A stretch of 64,000 nt of DNA from contig NZ_BORW01000002.1 in NCBI RefSeq assembly GCF_018333375.1, positions 248,001-312,000 on the forward strand, written 5' to 3'. Numbering within the stretch: the first letter of the stretch is position 1; every line of letters starts with the position of its first letter. The notes under the pieces were generated by a model that saw only the letters and a program-made list of their open reading frames with translations, searched no databases and was not told the origin of the DNA. Source of the stretch: Paenibacillus cookii. Its GTDB lineage: Bacteria; Bacillota; Bacilli; Paenibacillales; Paenibacillaceae. Made by a program: the position numbers and the translations under genes. Shown here in pieces: positions 43,739 through 50,237 of this stretch.

Positions 43739-43854
43739 AGGATTTTGCAAAATTCGATTCCTGCCGCTCCCGGGTACAATATATAGACGAACTAGACCGT
43801 TTCGCCCTGTATATTGCTGACTGAAAGTCGCTTTTTGGATTTTTGCAAAATCCT
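43739..43854. repeat. 14-bp inverted repeats bracketing the inter-gene region
   Basis: AGGATTTTGCAAAA on the plus strand (43739-43752) is repeated exactly on the minus strand (read from 43854). The two copies can therefore pair across about 88 bases. The right copy is itself a small hairpin, starting four bases past the stop codon of the binding-protein gene. Confidence 0.6.
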
Positions 43855-43857
43855 CAT

Positions 43858-45240
43858 TTATTTCGATCCGTATACTTCATCAATCGCTGCTTGGAACGGC
43901 GCCTTGTATTTCTCTACGACGGTAGATACCGAGGTTCCGCCGACGATCTCGCCGAGAAAATCGTAAAACTTCAGGTTCGGGAACGTGCCGTGGTCGAGGA
44001 CGGCCAAATTGGCGGCGACTTCCTTCGCATTGTTGATATCCTCTTCGTTCGTAAACAGGGTTTCATAAGTGGCCTGGTCCGGATAGTCATACATTGAATC
44101 GATGTCGTTGATTTTCTCCCAAATATAAAGCAGCTTATCCGGGTCCTTAGCGGCCTTAGGGATGAACAAAGATTGATACAGGCCTTCGTAGGAATGGTAC
44201 GCGCTTGCGCTCGGGCCTTTAGGGAACGGAACGAATCCGATATCCACATCAGGCATATCCTTTTTGATGCCGCTAAGCTCATGAAGGGCCCCTGCATACA
44301 TCAGCGTATTGCCCTGACGGAAAAATTGGCCCGGTTCGGTCCAGTCTCCGCCTTCCGTCGGTCTGGCTATTTTTTCAGTCGCGATTCGGGAAATGAAATT
44401 AAGCGCTTCGGTCGTTTTAGGATCTTCCAGGTTCTGCTTGTTTTCTTTCGTCAAACTTGTTTCGTTGGAAGCAAGCGCAAATTCAAGCGGCGACGGATTG
44501 GCGAGTCCCCAGGAATCCAGCTTGCCGTCGTTATTCGTATCCTTGTTGGCTTCTTTGGCCACTTGCAGGAACGTATCCCAATTCCAGCTGTCCTCATTGA
44601 CGTAGTCTTGAAGCGGCTTCAAGCCGAGCTTGCTCATGAGGGTCCGGTTGTAAAAAATGCCCTGAACCAGGTTGGCTTGGTTTTCCGTGAAGCCGTACCC
44701 TCTTCCGTTATATTGCATGTATTGATTGGTCACGTTCTGGTTAAAAGCTGCCGGATTCTTCGTATACTCATCGACGGGTGCCAGCAGATCCTGTTTCACA
44801 AGCGTTGGAATCGTATAGTTTTTGCCCAGTCTGACGATGTCGCCGAGCGGCTCGCCGGCCAGCAGGGATGCCGTCACTTTTTGCTGGTATTCGCCGTAGT
44901 CGATCGCGACGTATTCCATTTTGAAATTATGCTTCTTTTGCAGCTCCTCCAGGTTTTTTTTGCGCTGGATGTTATCCGGGTTATCCTCCGGAATCGTCAT
45001 ATCCCACCACGATACGACTTTGATCGTTCGGCCCCCCAAGTCGAAATCCATGTCCGGCGTTTTGTACGTTTGCTCCGTTTCTTTCTCCGCGCCCTTGTTT
45101 TCCGTGTCGTTTGCCGCAGTCTCGGTCTTCGTCTCCGTCGCGCCGGTAGTGCTTGGCCCGCCCTTGGAACCGCCGTTGCTGCATGCCGAAAGCACAAGCA
45201 ACAGCGTGCAAAGCAGCATCATCATTTTTCGATTACGCAT
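43858..45240 (-). CDS. Extracellular solute-binding lipoprotein (sugar ABC importer)
   Basis: A 460-residue lipoprotein with lipobox LSAC (Cys20), a Thr/Glu/Lys-rich spacer (about 21-60), and a family-1 binding domain. The domain carries KVVSWWDMTIPEDNPDNIQRK, DIVRLGKNYTIPTLVKQDLLAP and the EF-hand-like ANKDTNNDGKLDSWG. GGGGGG lies before ATG 45240. It is the first gene of the transport cluster, separated from the CBM-fused binding protein by a 212-bp structured gap. Its promoter overlaps a cre-like site. High expression relative to the permeases is expected, as usual for binding proteins. Confidence 0.92.
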   Translation of the reverse strand: MRNRKMMMLLCTLLLVLSACSNGGSKGGPSTTGATETKTETAANDTENKGAEKETEQTYKTPDMDFDLGGRTIKVVSWWDMTIPEDNPDNIQRKKNLEELQKKHNFKMEYVAIDYGEYQQKVTASLLAGEPLGDIVRLGKNYTIPTLVKQDLLAPVDEYTKNPAAFNQNVTNQYMQYNGRGYGFTENQANLVQGIFYNRTLMSKLGLKPLQDYVNEDSWNWDTFLQVAKEANKDTNNDGKLDSWGLANPSPLEFALASNETSLTKENKQNLEDPKTTEALNFISRIATEKIARPTEGGDWTEPGQFFRQGNTLMYAGALHELSGIKKDMPDVDIGFVPFPKGPSASAYHSYEGLYQSLFIPKAAKDPDKLLYIWEKINDIDSMYDYPDQATYETLFTNEEDINNAKEVAANLAVLDHGTFPNLKFYDFLGEIVGGTSVSTVVEKYKAPFQAAIDEVYGSK

Positions 45241-45286
45241 TTTTCCAATCCCCCCATGAAATGAGTTGCATTCGAATCACATTCAA

Positions 45287-45316
45287 AGTGTAGCGCTTAC
45301 ATTGAAAGAGCAACAA
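45287..45316 (-). promoter_or_regulatory. Promoter of the transport cluster with overlapping cre-like site
   Basis: Minus-strand TTGTTG (45311-45316) and TACACT (45287-45292) are 18 bp apart. TGTAAGCGCTACA (45289-45301, minus strand) overlaps the -10 and resembles the CcpA consensus TGTAAGCGCTTACA with one base missing. This position would give glucose repression. Confidence 0.5.
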
Positions 45317-45359
45317 CCCGTGGTAAATTAGGTATTCTACCCGTCAAAATATAGATTGC

Positions 45360-45380
45360 TTGCAACCCCTTACATTGCAA
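45360..45380. promoter_or_regulatory. Paired TTGCAA motif upstream of the cluster
   Basis: Two TTGCAA copies (45360-45365 and 45375-45380) lie nine bases apart, on the upstream side of the cluster promoter and of the divergent regulator promoter. This is a plausible activator site for the AraC-type protein encoded next door; inference only. Confidence 0.3.
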
Positions 45381-45425
45381 ATGGCCAATAAGTAAACAAC
45401 GGTTAGCAATATAAAGAAAAGCACA

Positions 45426-45454
45426 TTGTTTGCGTGACGGTTTTTTTTCATAAT
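45426..45454 (+). promoter_or_regulatory. Promoter of the pseudo-receiver regulator gene
   Basis: TTGTTT (45426-45431) and CATAAT (45449-45454) are 17 bp apart, about 60 bp before GTG 45515. Confidence 0.5.
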
Positions 45455-45514
45455 GAGAAATAAGCAACTTCACCGAGACAACGTTTTAACGAGAAAGAAA
45501 TAGGGGGGAATATC

Positions 45515-46282
45515 GTGTATAAGGTGCTGCTTGTTGATTCCGATCATCATGCGAAGGAACGGATGAAGCGTATGCTGGACAGACATCAAGCGGAATTTGA
45601 ATTGGAGTGCCATGCCGCTGCGGCTGCCGAGGCGTTGTCGATGCTTTCCGCCCAGAATCATCAGCTGGTGCTGATCAGCATGAGGGCATCGGAGGAAGAA
45701 GGGCTTCGGCTGTGCGGCCGCATTCGCGAGAAAAGCCGCGTCCCGATCGTGCTGATCGGCGGGCGCAATGAGTTCCAGCTTGCCAGGAAGGCTTTGTATT
45801 ATCAGGTGAACGACTATCTGCCCGACCCTGTCACGCCGGAGGAATTCTCCGCGAGCCTGGAGAACGTGAAACGGGAGCTGGACGTAGCGCTGTTTTCCGG
45901 AAACCAAGCGGACCCATGGTCAGAAGCCGTTCGGCAAGCCGCGGCCGTCTCTTCGGCCGACATTATCGATAAGGTGAAGGCTTATGTGGACGAGGCCCTG
46001 CATCAGAACATCACGCTGAAGGAAATCTCCCATATTTTCCATTTCAACTATTCTTACCTGGGCCAGAAATTCAAGGTTCAAGAGAAGATGACCTTCAAGG
46101 AATATCTGCTTCAGCAGCGCATGGAGAAGGCGAAATTTCTGCTCGAGAATACCGACATGAAGGTGTATGAAATCGCGAACGAAGTCGGATATACCGAGAT
46201 GGACTGGTTCTACAAAAAGTTCAAAACGTATACAGGTGTAAGCGCTAACAAGTATAGAAAAACCCTGAACATTACGGCGTAA
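45515..46282 (+). CDS. AraC-type regulator with degenerate receiver domain
   Basis: A 255-residue protein: a REC-fold N-terminal domain (1-120) and an AraC helix-turn-helix (about 145-252: NITLKEISHIFHFNYSYLGQKF, VYEIANEVGYTEMDWFYKKF). Asp8 and Asp10 of the acidic pocket remain. The acceptor Asp is replaced by Ser55 (LVLISMRAS, compared with LTDIAMP and Asp55 in the YesN at 56829-58460). The Thr/Ser switch residue is Ile81, and the conserved Lys is Asp104 (DYLPDP). It cannot be phosphorylated in the usual way. GTG 45515 follows GGGGGG. No kinase is adjacent. Divergence from the transport cluster makes that cluster the probable target. Confidence 0.88.
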   Translation: MYKVLLVDSDHHAKERMKRMLDRHQAEFELECHAAAAAEALSMLSAQNHQLVLISMRASEEEGLRLCGRIREKSRVPIVLIGGRNEFQLARKALYYQVNDYLPDPVTPEEFSASLENVKRELDVALFSGNQADPWSEAVRQAAAVSSADIIDKVKAYVDEALHQNITLKEISHIFHFNYSYLGQKFKVQEKMTFKEYLLQQRMEKAKFLLENTDMKVYEIANEVGYTEMDWFYKKFKTYTGVSANKYRKTLNITA

Positions 46283-46329
46283 CAAAACGTCTATCAACGT
46301 ACACACTATGTAACCAACCATCACATATC

Positions 46330-46368
46330 AAAGGCCGCTTCCCGGTTGACCATCCGGGAGCGGCCTTT
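46330..46368. terminator. Terminator between the regulator and the secreted xylanase gene
   Basis: AAAGGCCGCT-CCCGG and complement form a 16-bp stem with an 8-base loop, between two converging genes. Confidence 0.85.
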
Positions 46369-46391
46369 ATTCATTCCCCCACTCGCTGGGG

Positions 46392-49118
46392 TTATTCCAA
46401 TGTTAACAGTCCGATGTTCGTCAGGTTCTGCCACGTTCTGTCCGACGTATCGTTCCAGATCGCCACGCTGTCGCGTGTCCCGTCGTCATTCTCGTCATTG
46501 TTGACCTGTACGTCAAACCCGATGATACTGCCCGCCTTAGGCGGCGTTCCGACCCAATCGACAGCGGCCTCGATGATATAGCCTGTCGGTGTCCGCTTCG
46601 CGGCCGACGTCAAATTGGCGCTGAGCGATCCGGGGTTGACCGACGTTTCGTTATCGAAGTTCACGCGATACTGCCCGTCGTCGCCGTCATAAGAACCGGT
46701 TCGGGCATTGTTCTGATCGATGAAGATTTCGACGGAATCCTGCTCCCATACATTGGCGCTCCGCTTGGTCACCAGCGAGTCGGTCACCTCGGCCAGCACG
46801 TACAAACGGTTGTCGTCCCAGAGCGTTCGTACCTTCGCCGTTGAGCCCGAAGATCCGCTGACCCAGCGGTCGGTTACGATCTGCTCCGCCTTGTTCCAAA
46901 TGTCGTCGATGTCCCCGTCGATGACCGCCGTTCCTTTTGCAGCCTTGGCGGTTCGCGGACCTTCCGCCATCGTCAATACGCCATACCCGGACGTATCGGT
47001 ATCCTGTCTGTGATGAATATCGTTCCAGGACGCCAGTTCTTCCGCCGAACCGGACCGGTCGCGAATGCGGACGTCAAAGCCGATTTCCTTTCCGGTTTGC
47101 GCGCCGTCGACCGGGATCGAAGCTTCGATCCGGTATCCCTTCTCCGTCTTCACCGCCTTATACTCGGCCGGCTTATGCGGATTGGCGCCGCTGCGCCGGA
47201 ACGTGTACTTTTTGTCGTCCGCTTCGTAAGCATTCGTTTTGCCGTTGTTTTCGTCAATATACACCTCGACGGCATCATTGCCGTTCACCGTGGCATCATC
47301 GACATCGACCCATACGTACAGATGGCCTGCATCCCATAACGTTTTATAAGTCGCTGCCGCTTTGCCGCCTGCCTGGATCGGCACGGCCTGCGCCACATTC
47401 CATACCGCTTCCGCCTGGCCGTCAATCTTTACGCTGGCCTCAAGGGCTTTCGTGCGCTTCGTTTCAACCGGAACCTTCGCCGGATCGACGAGCGCCCAGT
47501 ATGCGTATTTGGCTTGCAGCCGTTCATCGAACAGCAGCGGCCAATTGTTGCGAACGACCGGGAACGTGCGCAGCCAGGTGTTCAGGTCGTCCTTGCCCCA
47601 GAATATGACGGCGCTGAGCTGATCCGAATGCTTCCTGAATACGTCGAAAATCTCCCTGTACCGGTTGGCCTGCTTGATTTGCAGCTCCGTTGGGAACGTC
47701 TCATAGGCGTCCGTGTCATTCGTATAGATGCTCATGTCCAGCTCGGTGACTTGCTGATCGATGTCAAGATCCCGGAACGCCTGAATCATATCATCTAACT
47801 CCTGCACCCGGGGATATTCGATCCCGATATGCGTCTGGTGGCCGACTCCGTCGACCGGAATCCCTTTGGCCTTCAAACGCTTGATCAGATCATGCAGAAA
47901 CTGCCGTTTCACGGGATCATTCGTGTTGTAATCGTTGATGAACAGCTTGGCGTCCGGATCGGCCTCATGCGCAAAAAGGAACGCCTTTTCAATAAATTCT
48001 TCGCCTGCAATTTGATACCATAAGCTGTTGCGGAGGCCCCCCGGCTTCTGGTCGCCGGGCTCAATGACCTCGTTTACAACGTCCCAAGCGTAAATTTTTC
48101 CCTTGTACCGGCCAACGACGGTATCGATATGCTTTTTCATCCGGGCATATAGAAGCTCCTTGCTGGCGAGGTTGCCGCCTCTGTCGTAAAACACCCATTT
48201 CGGCGTCTGGGAATGCCAGACCAGCGTGTGGCCCCGCATCGCGATCCCGTTATCCATGGCGAAGTTTACGATTTTATCGGCTGCCGTAAAATTGAACTGA
48301 CCCTCCGCCGGCTCGGTGGCGTCCCATTTCAGCTCGTTGCCGGCCGTCAGGCTGTTGAAATGCTTCCGGACCAGCTCCGCATCAGGGCTGTTCGGATTCT
48401 GGATTTCATTGACCAGCACAGCCGTCCCCAGCTTGAATTGGCCGGCAAACACGTCCTTCAGGCTCGGAATGTCCTTCTGAATCTCGATCGGAACCGGATC
48501 CGGAGCGCGCTCGATCACGACATCGTCCACGTAAAAGTCCAGCGTCGGATGATCGAAGGATTCGAAATAAACGGCCAAGCTTTCAATCGGCTGCTGCAGG
48601 GTATATTCTCCGCTGAGCTTGACCCATCCGCTGTCGCCCGCCTGAACCGATTTGACGACTTCATACGCATTGGTTCCGCCCGTCGTGCGCTGGATCACCA
48701 TCGATACCGGCGAGCCCGGCGTTCCGGCAGGCAGCTTGACCCAAGCCGATAAACGGTACGTCTTTCCCGTTTCCATGATCGGCGTCACGTCGAGCTGCGG
48801 ACCGTTCCAGCCCTGGGTTCTGCCGGTGACCTGCATGCCGTAAGATCCCGTATGGGCCGCTAAAGGGGAAACCGTCAGGACTTCGTTGCCTCCCCGCCCG
48901 AACCAGCCTTGGAGCGTCCCATCCTCGAAATCCTTGGAGATCCGCACGCTTGCTGCCCCATCGCCCGTCTCGGATGTTCCCGCGCGGCCTTCAGAAAGCG
49001 CTTGCGATTCCTGCTGGGCACTGGCCGGGCTCGGGCGTGTACCGAGCGATAAAGGGGCCAGCACGAGAACAAGCGCAATCATCAACAGGATGGAACGTTT
49101 CATTCGATGCTTCTTCAT
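46392..49118 (-). CDS. xynA: Secreted modular GH10 xylanase (CBM22-GH10-CBM9-CBM9)
   Basis: A 908-residue exported endo-1,4-beta-xylanase. The signal peptide is about residues 7-34 (ends PASAQQ). A single CBM22 (about 58-205: SKDFEDGTLQGWFGRGG, FYVDDVVIER) precedes GH10 (about 215-555), with acid/base Glu350 in WDVVNEV and nucleophile Glu459 in QQVTELDMS. Two CBM9 modules follow (about 560-730 and 735-908: DAVEVYIDENNGKT, DSVEIFIDQNNART). Related large Paenibacillus xylanases usually carry several CBM22 and C-terminal SLH repeats; here no SLH domain is present, so the enzyme is likely released. AGGAGAGGTGG precedes ATG 49118. The gene stands alone. Confidence 0.95.
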   Translation of the reverse strand: MKKHRMKRSILLMIALVLVLAPLSLGTRPSPASAQQESQALSEGRAGTSETGDGAASVRISKDFEDGTLQGWFGRGGNEVLTVSPLAAHTGSYGMQVTGRTQGWNGPQLDVTPIMETGKTYRLSAWVKLPAGTPGSPVSMVIQRTTGGTNAYEVVKSVQAGDSGWVKLSGEYTLQQPIESLAVYFESFDHPTLDFYVDDVVIERAPDPVPIEIQKDIPSLKDVFAGQFKLGTAVLVNEIQNPNSPDAELVRKHFNSLTAGNELKWDATEPAEGQFNFTAADKIVNFAMDNGIAMRGHTLVWHSQTPKWVFYDRGGNLASKELLYARMKKHIDTVVGRYKGKIYAWDVVNEVIEPGDQKPGGLRNSLWYQIAGEEFIEKAFLFAHEADPDAKLFINDYNTNDPVKRQFLHDLIKRLKAKGIPVDGVGHQTHIGIEYPRVQELDDMIQAFRDLDIDQQVTELDMSIYTNDTDAYETFPTELQIKQANRYREIFDVFRKHSDQLSAVIFWGKDDLNTWLRTFPVVRNNWPLLFDERLQAKYAYWALVDPAKVPVETKRTKALEASVKIDGQAEAVWNVAQAVPIQAGGKAAATYKTLWDAGHLYVWVDVDDATVNGNDAVEVYIDENNGKTNAYEADDKKYTFRRSGANPHKPAEYKAVKTEKGYRIEASIPVDGAQTGKEIGFDVRIRDRSGSAEELASWNDIHHRQDTDTSGYGVLTMAEGPRTAKAAKGTAVIDGDIDDIWNKAEQIVTDRWVSGSSGSTAKVRTLWDDNRLYVLAEVTDSLVTKRSANVWEQDSVEIFIDQNNARTGSYDGDDGQYRVNFDNETSVNPGSLSANLTSAAKRTPTGYIIEAAVDWVGTPPKAGSIIGFDVQVNNDENDDGTRDSVAIWNDTSDRTWQNLTNIGLLTLE

Positions 49119-49340
49119 GAATCCACCTCTCCTTAAGTTATCTATTCCATTAAAACGCCTCTTTACGGCATTCCATGGCCATGTATCGGATCGCTAAAAC
49201 GATATCGAATGAACGAAAGTACTTTAATGACACGGATGTCCGCTCCGGATCAACAAATGACAAAAAAGACTTTGGTTCATTCCGGCTTGTTAAGGCTTTG
49301 CCTTATATATACCAAGGGTTAGGCCCGAAGAACACCCGAA

Positions 49341-50234
49341 TTAGACCGTCTGCCTTTCGTTCGCCGGGTACAGGACGATTCGTCCGTCCTCGAGTTCGAC
49401 GCGCACTTTGTTGCTGTCCTTGAAGCTCCCCGTGCCCAGATAACCGGCAGGGATTTGCAGCCGGCCGGCCTTGTCGAGCACCGCATACTCTATATGGCTC
49501 TCGGCTTCCCGCCGGGCGCTGTCGGCATCCATTTGCGTCAACACGTCGGAATAAGAGATTCTGCGGAGCATCTCGGCGGACGTCTTGCCGTCGCGGATCT
49601 GAACAACCCGGTCCACCTTCCGGGCCAGCTCCGGATCATGGGTCACGATCACAATCGTAATGCCGATCGTCCGGTTCAATGTCCGGAACAAATCGAGAAC
49701 CTGATTGGATGTAGCCGTATCCAGCGAGCCCGTCGGCTCATCGGCGAGCAGCAGCCGCGGTTCGTTCGCCAGCGCGATGGCGATGGCCACCCGCTGCTGC
49801 TCTCCGCCGGACAATTCGCTGAGCTTGTTTTTCACCCTGTGGCTCAGGCCGACCGCTTCCAGGAGCTCGAGCGCGCGGGCCCGGCGTCTTCGGCCCCGCA
49901 GGAGAATCGGGAGTTCCACGTTTTCGAGCGCGGTCAAATAGGGAATCAGGTTGCGCGCGTTATTTTGCCAGACGAACCCGACCGACTCCCGCTTATATTT
50001 CACGAGGTCGCGTTCGCTGAACGCGAGCAGGTCCTTGCCGTCCACGTACAGCTTGCCGGCCGATGGTTTGTCGAGGCCGCCCAGCATGTTGAGCAGCGTC
50101 GATTTGCCGCTGCCGGAATTGCCGATGATCGCCATGAATTCGCCGTTCTCTACCTGAAGATCCAGCCCTTGAAGGGCGACGACTTCCAGGTCCGCCGATT
50201 TATAAATTTTGACGAGCCCTTCGCATTGAATCAT
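49341..50234 (-). CDS. ABC transporter ATP-binding protein with C-terminal AbrB-like extension
   Basis: A 297-residue MacB/LolD-type ATPase. It has Walker A GNSGSGKS (38-45), Q-loop Gln90, signature LSGGEQ (141-146), Walker B LLLADE (161-166) and switch His199. Residues from about 248 (IEYAVLDKAGRLQIPAGYLG, then KVRVELEDGRIVLYP) resemble a SpoVT/AbrB swapped-hairpin domain, which is not part of ordinary ABC ATPases. GGAGG lies before ATG 50234. It is the last gene of the four-gene operon, with a three-base gap to the permease gene, and is therefore one of two ATPases for a single permease. Confidence 0.9.
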   Translation of the reverse strand: MIQCEGLVKIYKSADLEVVALQGLDLQVENGEFMAIIGNSGSGKSTLLNMLGGLDKPSAGKLYVDGKDLLAFSERDLVKYKRESVGFVWQNNARNLIPYLTALENVELPILLRGRRRRARALELLEAVGLSHRVKNKLSELSGGEQQRVAIAIALANEPRLLLADEPTGSLDTATSNQVLDLFRTLNRTIGITIVIVTHDPELARKVDRVVQIRDGKTSAEMLRRISYSDVLTQMDADSARREAESHIEYAVLDKAGRLQIPAGYLGTGSFKDSNKVRVELEDGRIVLYPANERQTV

Positions 50235-50237
50235 GAA

